This document shows, piece by piece, positions 37,177-47,555 of a stretch of DNA of 64,000 bases; position 1 is the first letter of the stretch; every line of letters starts with the position of its first letter. Origin of the DNA: Gnetum montanum. Its lineage: Eukaryota > Streptophyta > Gnetopsida > Gnetales > Gnetaceae. A program made the translations under genes and the position numbers. The stretch lies in contig MNCI01002923.1 in the NCBI GenBank assembly GCA_015680685.1, positions 840,872 to 904,871 of the forward strand, read 5' to 3'. Below the pieces are notes generated by a model. It had not been told where the DNA came from, made no database searches, and was given only the letters and a program-made list of their open reading frames with translations.

Positions 37177-37984
37177 TGATGAGTGGCGAGGTACCCCTAC
37201 ACTCAACCATATGAATATGAGCATTTCACGTGTGATCTAGTCGAACTCCAAGGACTAAGTGCTTACATGCCCTAATGGAACACTTAGGGTTAATCAATCG
37301 TTGTCTTCCCAAACTTGTATATCATGGTTGTATTGTTAAGTAAGCTTAAGCTAAATGATTTTTATAACTTTTATCTTTTTGATGTCTTATGCTAATAAGA
37401 AAAAGGGAAAAATAACTAAGGGACTAACTTACATTAACTATTTATTAACTAGGTTCTAATTGTCCTAACACCAGTATCTGTTACCACTTGTTGTACACAT
37501 CTTGAACTAGTGCAACATTGTTGGGATTACCAAACACTAATCATTACTGGGTTATCAAGCGCTACACGTATGCTCGAAGTAGTTGTATTAAGTGTACTTA
37601 ACTAAGAGGGTCAAGGGTTGAGAGAGAAATTAATTAACTAGGAAGGTGTTAAAAATTTAATAATAATTAATTACTAATTAGCTTAATTTGTATGCTACAA
37701 GGTTTATCATAAAGTTCGTCTTTATTGCGGTACACAAATGTGTGCTTAGGTACAAATTGCTCGAATAAAGATCCGTTCACTCTATGACTCCTACTACGAG
37801 AACACAAAAATTATTCTAAATATAGGATGATAAAACTACAAGAGTTTGGCTAATGGTTTAAGTCTTACTACTAGGAACAAAGGGTGCCACCTCTTATTTA
37901 TAGAAGATGAGGCAAGATGCGATATCACATATGCGATATCACATGGTAGATGCAATATCGTGTACACGATATCATGACTCATTA
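37177..37984 (-). repeat. 5' LTR of element C
   Basis: Begins TGATGAGTGGCGAGGTACCC and ends near CATGACTCATTA. It aligns with 30843-31669. A TATA box (TATAAATA on the reverse strand) is at 37895-37902. Beside it, at 37918-37977, are repeated ATGCGATATCAC and TACACGATATC blocks. Confidence 0.83.
37895..37902 (-). promoter_or_regulatory. TATA box of element C
   Basis: TATAAATA on the reverse strand, about 85 bases from the LTR start, with palindromic GATATC repeats directly upstream. Confidence 0.6.
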
Positions 37985-38640
37985 ATTTTGCATGGAACTC
38001 TCTTCTTCTCAATCTTTCCAAATGCATTTTCTTTATATATCTCTAGGGAAAGATCTCTGATGCCTGTTCTTGGATCGATGGTGCTCAGCCATGCCTTTCC
38101 CATGATTATTGGAAAATCCCCTTTGCAATTCTCCATTTTAATTACCGAGTAATTGCCAAGATAAGACATCCATAGATAGCAATCATAATGTCTTCTATCA
38201 ATCCCAATGGAATAGTGATAGACTAGTCTACCAATTCTAATCTTTTGTTGTTCTTCTTAAGAGGAGGCAAGTTCCAAGTAGTGTACATTTGATAAAAAAT
38301 CAAATTAACACTAGCACTTGAATCGAGAAGAGTCTTTCACGATTCATTCCTAGCAGTCTACAAGTAAATTAGAGGACTTACAGGATTAGCTAATTTCCTA
38401 GGAAGGTTTCCTGCATGGATCCAATCAGACACAGTATGGGTAAGCATTATGATATGGATCCCTAGAAGAGTTTTGTTTGAAGGAGGCTCAAAGGAATTTG
38501 ATATGGAGAAAGCAGCAGGATTAGGGTTGCCAATCATAGATTTAGATGAAGGCTTAGGTGGACTACAAGGTTGAAAGAAAGGTGTTTTCTTTGATCAGGC
38601 ATTTGACCCTTCTAATTAATGATTTGATTGCAAATTAATA
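37985..38640 (-). pseudogene. Protease of element B
   Basis: Reverse-strand reading gives the active-site region LLDSSASVNLIF (D-S-G changed to D-S-S; about 38330-38300), then SITIPLGLIEDIMIAIYG (about 38215-38165), and TGIRDLSLEIYKENAFGKIE (38070-38010). It stops abruptly at 37985 where element C inserted; the continuation is left of 30843. It matches A2's protease closely. Confidence 0.75.
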
Positions 38641-40355
38641 GCCCTTGTAGCATTTACATTGTTATAGTTGAGTGATTAGTTCACCTTGCATTGGTGGAGC
38701 AGGTGATAGCTGTGCAACTAGAGGAGTATGTGTAGGGATAGGAGGAGGATAAGAATAAGAGGTGGTGTCCCTTCTTTCATGTGGTAAATGAGCTCAATAA
38801 TAATAAGAATGATGGTATTGAGGCTAAAAATTAGAGACATTACTAGAGGAGTGACTTGGAGACATGGCTTGCTACACGTGGTAACCATATGGATCAAGCT
38901 ACCGATAAGGCTATTTTTGTCTTGGCAATGCTAGCACCCATGATTGTGGTTATTTCCATTGTTGATATTATTCATACAATTGCAATGGAACTCCACTTGG
39001 ATAATATAGTTGTTTCTAGTGGAACTACCTGAGATTACCTTTAGGATAAGGTAACCTTCTATATGTTTTCCTTTGTGTAAGTCATCGATGTAAGGCATAC
39101 ATCCCAGACTCCTGTAGATGTGACACAATGGGGCAACATCCCTTAGGATGTTTATACTGATAGATGTTACATCCATGATCATCATCTAATTCACTATCCA
39201 TAACTTCTTCTATTATAGTAATCTTGCCCCTTGTGATATGCACATTCAGCTTCTTTGTGCCTTTTGTGCTCATGCTCACTACTTTGTTCTTTAGACTCTT
39301 TAGCAATTTTGAGAATAGTTTAGAATCTGTTATCCATTGAGTCCCATAAGTGATCAACCTTGGCCATAAGTTCATATTGAAATTTTTGAAGTGGTAAGGT
39401 TTTCTTATTCATCCCCTCATCAAATATGGACTCATGCTCACTATCATAGAATTGAACCTCCCCCTTGCGAATGAAAGGATCATGATTGTACTCTTTTTCA
39501 CTTTTCCCTTTTCTTAGTTTGTCCTCCTCTTTGGTGAGGTACTCTATTAATATTTGTATTTTATGGGTAGTTAGTTTTGATAATGGCCCTTGGGCATAGA
39601 CACCAAGTGTTTTCCTCATTTCATTATGAAGCCTATCTATAATGTGGCAACATTAAACCAATTGAGAATAAGCATGGCAAGGACATTTGTGCATCAAGGC
39701 ATAGTATCAGCCAATGGTGGCATCCAAAGGTATGTGTGTTCCTTGTTTCCACCCTTGGATTTTGTTCCTTAGGTTAGACACTGTAGAGTATGTTGAATAA
39801 TTATCATTGAATAACTCAAGCATGGTACTCCATTTTCTAATTGATTCTGGCTCTAAGGACTGGTACTAGTTTTCTTCTTCCTTAATGAGTGTCTTAGGGA
39901 AAAAATTCAATTTCTACCACTCATTCTCTATGTTCTACAAGACACAATCATCTTGAAAAGCTTGAAAATGATTCCGCATATTAGAGTTATATCCTCTTTC
40001 AAATCGATGAATATTGTTCATGTCTAACCATTTGATCTTACTATCCTTCACATGCCTTGTTGGAATTCTTGGTACCTATGCAATGTTAAGCATACTTTGC
40101 ATAGAAAATAGAGGCTCATCGAGGCCTTGATCATGGTGCCTATGATACCCTCTGCTACCCCTTTGTTTATGATGATATGCCTCTCTTGAACATCTACACT
40201 CTTAATCTTTTCTATCTTGATGATTTGTTTGGTTATTTTGGTCTCATCGATTCTTTCATTCATTTCAATTACCTTCATCATAGTCTCAACTTCTATAGTC
40301 ATGGTTAGAGCTAGAAGAAGAAGATGATGATGGAGTGGAAAAGGAGAACTAGCAC
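38641..40355 (-). pseudogene. gag of element B, C-terminal part
   Basis: Reverse-strand reading includes the Cys/His motif CNIYQYKHPKGCCPIVSH (about 39175-39120) and a Lys/Glu-rich region open for 97-99 codons (39619-39082, two frames). The gag core lies near 40020-39900. A basic stretch rich in Ile, Glu, Met and Lys (40302-40048) corresponds to the Arg/Asp/His-rich part of C. It is broken at 40355 by element T. The N-terminal part continues at 57364. Confidence 0.72.
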
Positions 40356-40788
40356 TGTAACGACAGAAAATGTCGGTAGCTGGAAAATACCAAACAAAAT
40401 TTTGTGTACACAGTTTTGACCATGGATCCGCGCGAGGGCTATGCTAGAAAAATGAATCCGCAGTGCCCTAAACGGTCTTGTCGATCAGATAGGGACTTAC
40501 TAATTAGTAAAACGATGGAGATTGTGAATATATCGTGGATCAATTTTATTTCTATGGGTCACAAAATGAGGGGAAAATAACGTAGATGAGTTATAACAAT
40601 GATAACGCTAAACATGATAAGAAGAGACTAACACGAGAGAAACGTGTGGTTTCAAGATCTACGCTTTGACTTGAAGAATGTATATTTTGTATATCACGTT
40701 ACAATGGGGAGACCTCGATTAATTGATGTAAAGAAAGCACAAAACAACAAGAAAACTATCCAAGCAGAAGTCTGATCTACCTCATAGG

Positions 40789-40873
40789 TCAAAGATGGGA
40801 TTCAAGGAAGGTCAAGCTCTGACGGCTATCNTCAAAGATGGGATTCAAGGAAGGTCAAGCTCTGACGGCTATC
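40789..40873. other. 42-nt duplication around an N: probable gap artefact
   Basis: Bases 40789-40830 and 40832-40873 are identical and are separated by a single N. The partner LTR has one copy (about 56407). This is the signature of unmerged contig ends rather than biology. Confidence 0.9.
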
Positions 40874-41204
40874 GATCAACTGTTTCTGACCAATAGAGCC
40901 TGCAAACTGCGCAAGATGATCTCACGATCTCTGATCTACTTCTTTTGCCTTAGGTAGCTTCTACTCAGAACTGCCAATGATTGCTAGTGGAGAAAGTTGT
41001 GTCTTCCCCAAAAGAACGATTGCTCTTGCTACCGATGCTCAAGCGAACTGTGCTCTATCTCTGCTAGAAGGTGATGCTGTCAACAATTGCCAAAGTGCTG
41101 CTCTCTGTGTCTCTGCTCAAAGTGATAAGTGCTCCAGTGCTCAGAAAAATGCCCTTGTCTCTTTGATTTGCCAACCGACAACTTTGTATTTTTGTCAACT
41201 GGGG

Positions 41205-41212
41205 TATTTGTA
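41205..41212 (-). promoter_or_regulatory. TATA-like box of T's 3' LTR
   Basis: TACAAATA on the element's strand, conserved in the other LTR (56780-56787). It lies about 620 bases from the LTR start, downstream of the GCGTA/TACGC cluster. It is a candidate for the U3 promoter. Confidence 0.4.
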
Positions 41213-41346
41213 GGCTGCAACATCCTGTGGAAAAGGCGCAACCCTGATGACGTGTGTCCCAAACGTTTCAGGTACCATTGACCTGACTAACTAATTCCAT
41301 CGCGTTAAATGGCAACATATGCTGTTTGCACTTTGGCTGAAGCTGC

Positions 41347-41663
41347 TTCATGATTACGCACAATACGCTCATCAGCGTATTGCGCGTATGAACAATAAAT
41401 GCGTAACTGCTTTGAGAATGATGCGTCAAGCTATTTACGCTTATTTACGTAGCGGAGCATAGTGAAGCGTAAAATGGGCAAATTCATGACAAGTTACGCG
41501 GATGTACGCTGCGTAGTGTAACTAGCATAAAATGATTAGTTTGCAAAAAAGAAGAGCCGATTTGTCGCACTTTTTACGCTAAGCATCATCACGCAATATT
41601 GCGTANCTGTCGCACTTTTTACGCTAAGCATCATCACGCAATATTGCGTAATGTAGCGTAAAA
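41347..41663. promoter_or_regulatory. GCGTA/TACGC cluster in U3 of T's 3' LTR
   Basis: About 13 copies of the pentamer GCGTA or its complement TACGC occur in roughly 270 bp (not counting the artificial duplication), often as TTTACGC or GCGTAAAA. The cluster repeats in the other LTR. Chance would give fewer than one. It lies upstream of the TATA-like box on the element strand, where enhancers are expected. Confidence 0.55.
41563..41650. other. 43-nt duplication around an N: probable gap artefact
   Basis: Bases 41563-41605 recur at 41608-41650 around an N at 41606. The other LTR has a single copy (about 57138-57180). Confidence 0.9.
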
Positions 41664-41833
41664 ACATAAAACATAGTAAAGTCCGGGATCTGCAAAGGAA
41701 ATCGAAGACTTGATGCTACGCGCCTCTTGTCTTGCTTTGCCTTGTTCTTCCTTCTGGAATTCTATTATGTTCTCTCGCCTGAATTGCGAATCTTTGCCTG
41801 AGGCCGACTCATAGTTTTTTCACGGTGTTTCAA

Positions 41834-41846
41834 TGGCCCCTCTTTG
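41834..41846 (-). other. Polypurine tract of element T
   Basis: Reverse complement AAAGAGGGGCCAT lies one base from the 3' LTR. It is the expected purine-rich plus-strand primer and confirms the reverse orientation of T. Confidence 0.75.
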
Positions 41847-42967
41847 TTGACGGTTAGAGGGCTTGCCCGAAAGACGTCGATAAAGAATACGAAACACCGG
41901 ATTGGCAAAAGCATCCACAGCATCCATCAATGGCTACTCAAGCGTTGCCTTGTCAACATAGAAGAGCAAAGCTGGAGGGAATGGGAGATAGGATGGTATA
42001 GTAAGAAACAGGTTCGGGGGAGACGTAAATGAGTCAGGATGGTAGGAGTATGGAATACACTCACTGAATGCACGCATACTTATGTCAACAAGAATGCTTT
42101 CATACGAGCATGGCGCATCAGCCCAAGATTTCTCTGTTACATATTATAGCAGGAATGCTTGCAAAAGGAGCATGGTGCGTCACTTCTGTGATATCTCTGC
42201 TACAACACTTTATCACGTATGGACTTGATTGTAGTGCAAGTATGAAAGATGGATGTTTGCGTATGTAGCCCTTGCATGCAGGGAGTAGGTGGTAGAGATG
42301 AAACAAAATATGAGCTAAGGATAAGATTATGAGAGGTAGAGGCATGCACTTCTAAGTGAATGGGAAAACCTGGGCAGCCATCTCAAAATGCTATTTGTAC
42401 TTCACCGCTCAGATGAACGCACCTTTGAACCACATCCTTGAAACAAGTAACTTGCAACCATAGGAGAAAATAGAGAACACCATTGCACGTGCAAATTAGA
42501 GGTGAAGTTGTTGAAACAAGTGCGCTTTGGGACGATACATCGCACGATGGGCTGCAAGGGAGACCATAACAGAAGGCCAAAGTCTCCGATGTTGACGCTC
42601 AGCCCAACATACCACTGCCAAAAGACATCAGACACAGTGCAGCTAACTAGTTATGCAGAGAACCAGCTAGGTGAATCTGTGAAGCCAGCGTCTGATAGCG
42701 ATGATCAGCGGAGGTCACCAAGGTCATTGTCGACGAGGATTTCGTCAGGGCTCCGAGCGGCGAGACTAATCTCTCAGAGGTGCCACCACTGTAGTGGACG
42801 CAGCAATGGAATCTCCGAGGGGTCAGTAGTGTGCCTCTTAGCCCATCTAAGGAATCAGTAGGATGCTGGTGGGGTGGCGACGCTGGGACTGTCCTAGTAT
42901 CCCACCCTGTTTGTTGTGCAACTGTACAGAGATGATCACGCTCACTTGATTTGCCTGGTAGCGGCCT
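41847..42967 (-). other. 3' untranslated region of T, non-repetitive part
   Basis: About 1.1 kb with no convincing protein in either direction. Open stretches of 60-119 codons (for example 42502-42861) have no recognisable motif, and neighbours overlap on both strands. Confidence 0.6.
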
Positions 42968-43437
42968 GTAAGTCCCAGTTTTAAGTCCTGGTAGACTATC
43001 ATTACTAGTTTTAAGTCTCAGTAGACCATGGTCCCAGTTTAAAGGCTGGGCAGACTGAGAAATGCTAGTTTTACATCATAGCGGACGGTGGTGTGTCTGA
43101 TTTATGATCTCAGCAAACCGTGCTTTGGATGTCAGTTTCGTGTCATGACCCAAGAAAAAAGATGTGCTAGTTTTACATCTTAGCAGATGGCTGCTTACCT
43201 TTGCCATTTTTATGTCATAGCGGACAGTTGGTGCCAGTTTAGCGTCGTGGCGGACTCGTGCAAAAGATGCCAGTTTTTCATCTTGGTGGACCTATACAAC
43301 ATTGCCAGTTTTATGTTGTAGCGAACGGTCAATGCCAGTTTAGCATCATGGCAGACGCATGCAAGGAATGCCAGTTTTACGTCGTAGCGGACGGTTGTTG
43401 CCAGTTTAGCGTTGTAGTGGACGAGTGTTGCCATACC
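42968..43437 (+). repeat. Degenerate tandem array in T's 3' region
   Basis: About 13 loosely spaced copies of a 24-26 bp unit, best written as GCCAGTTTTACGTCGTAGCG followed by GACGG. Intervals are about 30-50 bases. The clearest copies are at 43220-43437. The unit resembles the array beside the antisense gene (51468-51720) and a single copy near 46889. All have the same strand orientation. Confidence 0.75.
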
Positions 43438-43479
43438 TGATTGTTCACACTGGAGATGCTGCTAAATGTAATACCGCTT

Positions 43480-44880
43480 TAGATATACATGATTTACAGG
43501 GTTTGGTAGCTTACTACCGTTGACGTTTGCTAATCTAAATGCTCCGTTGCTATATGTATCAACCACCAAGAAAGGGCCTTCCCAATTTGCAGAGAACTTG
43601 CCTATTGGTTCGTGCACAGCTTTGAGAACTAGATCTCCTTTCTTGATGGGGCACTGCTGAAGGTTGTGGCGATGTTTCTGTTTCTATTTGTCTTGATACT
43701 TTTCAATTGTATCAAGCGTCTGTATTCGCTTCTCTTCCACTGAATCCAAATCCATTATCTGAGACTCGGTGTGTTCAGCCTCATTTATAATGGTGGAGAG
43801 GACCATTCTCAGAGAAGGAATTTGCAACTCGAGAGGCAGCACTGCTTTAGACCCGTAAACCAGGCTATAGGGTGCACTACCTGTAGCTGTCCTACATGTA
43901 GTACGATACGCCCATAGCACATAGAGAATTTTTTTGTGCCACCATCTCTTGTTGCTGTCAAGCATTTTTTTAAGCAGATTGATGATCACTTTGTTCGTTA
44001 CTTCAGCTTGACCATTCGCTTGCGGGTAGTAGGGGGAGGAAAAAGATTGTCTAATGCCCAGGTTATCACAGAAGGATTTGGTTTCCGTGCTACTAAACTA
44101 TGACCCATTGTCGGTCACGATATTCATCAGGAGACCAAATCTGGTTACTATATTGTCTAGGATAAAATGGCAAATCTGTTGAGATGTGCTCTTCCATAGG
44201 GGAACAGCTTCTACCCACTTCGTAAAATACTCAGTAGCGGTAATTATGAAGCTATGACCTGCGGAAGATTTCGACGTGATGGGGCCTATAATGTCCAGTC
44301 CCCATCGTTGAAATGGCCATGTTATCTACGTTGTATGTAATTCCGTAGGTGACACGTGTATGAGATTCACATGATGCTGACACGTGTCACAAGTTTTAAC
44401 CTTTGTCAGGTAATCCTTTTCCATGTGTGGCTAGTAGTATCCTAAGCGATGGATTTTTAGAGCCATAGCCCGTGGTACTACATGGCCTTTGCATAGTCCC
44501 TCGTGAACTTCACCGATGATATGTTACGCTTGGTTTTTGTCGACGCAAGTAAGTAACACGCCGTCAAAAGAGCGTCTACAAAGAGTACTATCTCCTATGA
44601 TGATGTATTGCTTAGACCGCTTTCAAATTGCGTCTTTCTACGCGCGTGTCAATTCAAGCGGTAGCTCGCCTTGTAGGAGGTATGTCTTAATGTCTTCATA
44701 CCATTCTAGTGTGCTTTCCTCGAGAAGAGAAGATATTTGCGCTGCCTAAATGATAGGATATATGCAGTTTGTTATCAATGCAGGACAGGTGTCAAAAAGA
44801 TGTGAAGGCACATTCAAAGCCAGTGTAGCTAGTGTGTTGTCCGTGCGTGGCACGTGCTGGGCATCGATGGTCGTGAATCA
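43480..44880 (-). pseudogene. Integrase of element T
   Basis: Reverse-strand motifs in order: a zinc-finger region with CDTCQHHVNLIHVSP (about 44390-44350), GLDIIGPITSKSSAGHSFII (about 44300-44250), TEYFTKWVEAVPLW and IVTDNGS-FSST (about 44120-44085). Next is FSSPYYPQANGQAEVTNKVI (about 44045-43985), and a 101-codon open stretch (43989-43684) with AYRTTCRTATGSAPYSLVYG. The C-terminal GKFSANWEGPFLVVDTYSNG is at 43600-43520. The catalytic D, D and E positions are recognisable. A few stops inactivate it. It would insert T's cDNA. Confidence 0.85.
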
Positions 44881-44899
44881 TCTCAAAAAATCTTTAGCC

Positions 44900-45290
44900 T
44901 TATCACAGTAGGGCTGCAAATGTATAGCCTTGCAGGCATAGACTCCTATGATCTGATTTATGACAAGCATCACCCCTAATCGCCAGGTGTTGAACATCGA
45001 GTTCGTTGGCAGTTAGTAATCCCCTAAGGAGCCCCTCGTACTCTGCCACGTTGTTCGTACAAGGGAAGGTTAAGCGATAAGTTTGTAGACACACATCCTC
45101 AGGTGATAGCGTAATAACGGTGGTAGCACTGCCACCTCTGGCAATTGAAGCTCCGTCGAAATACAACGTCGCCTCGGGGCCTGTCAAGACAGGGCTTAAG
45201 CTATGTACATATTCGTCTGGGAACTCAGGTTCTATAGTTGCCTGGTTATTAACTGGTAACGTTACTAACTGGTTAGCTATCACTTGGCCT
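44900..45290 (-). pseudogene. Second RNase H (aRH type) of element T
   Basis: A 126-codon open stretch (45283-44903) contains ATLYFDGASIARGGSATTVI and LTFPCTNNVAEYEGLLRGLL. These are the DGA and NNxAEYE signatures of the additional RNase H domain known from the Tat lineage. It lies between the ordinary RNase H and integrase, as expected. A frame change near 44950 breaks it from integrase. Confidence 0.8.
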
Positions 45291-45419
45291 TTCGTAGAAG
45301 ATTGGCCAATATAATGCAGATCAAATTCTACCGTGATAGCCTTCCAGCGAGCTATCCTACTACTCTCATATAGGTTTTGCGTAATGGTCCTAAGGATGTT
45401 ATTTTTACAGATGATGTTA

Positions 45420-46752
45420 ACCTAGCTATGGAAAAGGTAGTGTCTACACTTTTTGAGCGTAAAGACTAATGCTAAGAAATTACGCTCGACTTCATTGTAC
45501 CTCGTCTCGTACGCACATAGAGCATGACTCAAGTAGTAGATGGGCACTTCCGACCCATCATCCCTCCTTTGACAAAGTAATGTTGCTAATGCTACATCCG
45601 AAGTTGTGAGGTAAATGTAAAATGGTAAGTCCCTTTGTGGTGGGAAAACCATGGGTAAGTGTTGAAGTTCCTATTTTAGGCTATCAAACGCACGTTGGCA
45701 ATCTTCCATCCATTCAAAATTAACCCCTTTTTTGAGCAGATGCTGCATAGGGTGTAGCTTGTCGGTTTTGACTCCAAATACGCACTTCTTTGGGTTAAGC
45801 CGGAGCTCGTATTTGGAGCATCTTTTAAGGACTAACTCTAGGTCCTCTGAATGATCTTCTGACTTTAAAGACTTCATAGCTATATCGTCTACATAATCAT
45901 TCAGTCTCCCTAAGAGGTAATCGCTAAAGATGTATGTTATGGCTCATTGATACGTTGCTCCGGCATTCTTTAGACCAAAAGGCATCATAGTGTAGCAAAA
46001 GGTGCCCCAGAGCATCATGAATGTCGTGGTCAATTGATGTTCTGGGTTGATTCGAATCTGATTATAGCCTGAAAATCCATCCATAAAGGATAGAAGCGCA
46101 TGCCTAACTGTCATATCAACTAGTTGGTCGATACTTGGTAGTGGGAAGTTATCCTTGATTGTGGCCTTGTTCAAATCCCGGAAGTCTATGCAGATGCGTA
46201 TGCTTCCGGTCTTCTTTGGGACAACCACAATGTTAGATACCTAATCCAAGTAATCGACCGCACGGATGAAACCAACCTGATACAGTTTGGTGATTTCATC
46301 ACGCACGGCTAGTGAGATTTTTGGCTTAATCTTCTGTACCTTTTGCCTAACTACTTTAATCTACGAGTCTAGTATTATGTTATGCTAGATTAACCTGGGA
46401 TCTAGTCCTGGCATATCCTGATACGACCATGCAAATGCAGTGATATTGTTTGTAGGACCTACTTTATAGAATTGTGCATTTTCTGGTCTAGTAAAGAACT
46501 AACTTTAAGCATTTTGGCTTCACCCGTATGCGTGATGATAGAAACCTCACTAAGGGGGTCCTCAGTCTCCAGGTCTAGCATGCGCGTCGACTGTTCTGGC
46601 CATTCTGGGGACGTTTCTGACGTGGCTATGGTTACATCGTCCAAAGGGGAGTTAATTTCTACTAGTGTAGGGTCGAATTGCCTAACTACCCTCTCGTATG
46701 GGCCTATCAAAGTTAGAGGTGCTGAAAATGTTGCATCCATTTACCTTCTGCC
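45420..46752 (-). pseudogene. Reverse transcriptase and first RNase H of element T
   Basis: Reverse-strand reading starts near 46740 with a 93-codon linker (MDATFSAPLTLIGPYERVVR). RT motifs follow: VGFIRAVDYLDQVSNIVVVP (about 46285-46225), IRICIDFRDLNKATIKDNFPL, LLSFMDGFSGYNQIRINPEH and WGTFCYTMMPFGLKNAGATYQ (46228-45944). The catalytic box lies near 45890 (YVDDIAMKS-like). At 45652-45422 is Ty3-type RNase H (DVALATLLCQ, PIYYLSHAL, ETRYNEVERNFLALVF). One frame change (between 46459 and 46228) and several stops are seen. The start at about 46752 follows a good reverse-strand splice acceptor. Confidence 0.85.
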
Positions 46753-46888
46753 CTACAAAACCGTGAAGTGCGTAAATGATTAGGAGGAAGATGACGTGAT
46801 GTTGTGAAACGTGGAAAGCTAACAAAATTTTGAATATTGTAAACAGGCTATAATTAATGCTACCCGATTACGAGGCGATAAGATATGG

Positions 46889-46915
46889 TAGTTTAACGTC
46901 ATTCCGGACAGTGGC
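46889..46915 (+). repeat. Isolated copy of T's 24-26 bp repeat
   Basis: TAGTTTAACGTCATTCCGGA lies upstream of the antisense gene and matches the unit of both arrays (42968-43437 and 51468-51720). Confidence 0.55.
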
Positions 46916-47007
46916 GCATGCGATGTCCGCCACATTAATATCCTCATTTTTGGGTTCCATTTTAGGAAAGTCCCACTGAAATCGGATATCAAGTCGGTGA
47001 TTCTCGC

Positions 47008-47014
47008 ATATAAG
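47008..47014 (+). promoter_or_regulatory. TATA-like sequence upstream of the antisense gene
   Basis: ATATAAG within CTCGCATATAAGTGAG, about 155 bases before the ATG at 47166. The distance would allow a short leader. It is the only such box found in the 300 bases upstream. Confidence 0.3.
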
Positions 47015-47165
47015 TGAGTAGTTTTCAGTGAGAACGGGATGCTAGCTATTGTGAATTCGAATTCGTAACTGTTGCTGAGCGAGAGGAGAAAGAGCAGAGG
47101 ATTAGAGCATGTGGTTTTGCAAAGATTTGTAAGTGCTAAACTATGAAAAGTCTGAAGTTGTTACA

Positions 47166-47284
47166 ATGGCACCTAAAATCAAACGAAAGAATGCAAAACT
47201 AACCAAAATTGATGAGGTGCAAGGAAATCTAGAGCACGTTTCTTAGGCTGTTGTTGATGTACGTGACCCTACACCTTTGAACTG
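47166..47284 (+). other. Antisense gene exon 1
   Basis: ATG at 47166 opens MAPKIKRKNAKLTKIDEVQG, a basic start that could act as a nuclear signal. An in-frame stop lies upstream at 47130, supporting this start. One stop (TAG) interrupts at codon 27. The donor is CTG|GTAGGC; it ends in phase 2 and joins exon 2 in frame. Confidence 0.6.
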
Positions 47285-47555
47285 GTAGGCCATTCCTTGC
47301 ATGCTTATGTTGTTTTAGTGTCTATTTTTTTTGTAGTATCTTTTGCATAAATGTATATTTCAAATTATGGACCTCGGGTTAATGCAAGGGTTTGTTGGGG
47401 TTGCGTCTATCGCCGTTGTCAGGGACGAACCTTGCGTTGTTGCAAGGGTTTGGGCAATTTCAGCATGAATAACTAGGCGTAGTTTGTAGGTTTTCTGCAT
47501 AAGTCATGCAAGTGTAAATCTAGACGTTAATCTATGTATTGGGTTTTCTATACAG

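Larger units (their letters stand above)
30843..37984 (-). mobile_element. Element C: pol-deleted Athila-like element inserted in B
   Basis: Reverse-strand element with LTRs at 30843-31669 and 37177-37984, a well preserved primer site, gag, protease and a 3' non-coding region, but no RT, RNase H or integrase. It splits the protease of B: the left flank ends near GCACCCACTATTTTTGTACATG, and the right flank continues TGCATGGAACTC, together matching A2 around 18435-18475. The flanking pentamers (ATGAT and ATTTT) match only partly, so the exact borders are uncertain by a few bases. Confidence 0.78.
40356..41832 (-). repeat. 3' LTR of element T
   Basis: It measures 1,477 bp in this assembly, but about 1,389 after removing two artificial duplications at N positions 40831 and 41606, which agrees with the 1,390-bp partner. 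On the + strand it starts TGTAACGACAG and ends CGGTGTTTCA. It is high in identity to 55974-57363, with most differences C/T or G/A. Confidence 0.9.

Noticed and set aside
40977-41213. A 78-codon open frame present in both LTRs of T (also 56552-56788)
   Set aside because: It runs antisense within the LTR, its differences are mostly amino-acid changing, and no motif is present. Identity is explained by the LTRs being copies.
42502-42861. A 119-codon open frame in the 3' region of T as a second extra gene
   Set aside because: No motif, no splice context, an overlapping frame on the other strand, and nothing to compare it with in this window.
42968-43437. CRISPR-like array
   Set aside because: The units are degenerate, the spacing is irregular, the context is a plant retrotransposon, and no cas-like gene is present.
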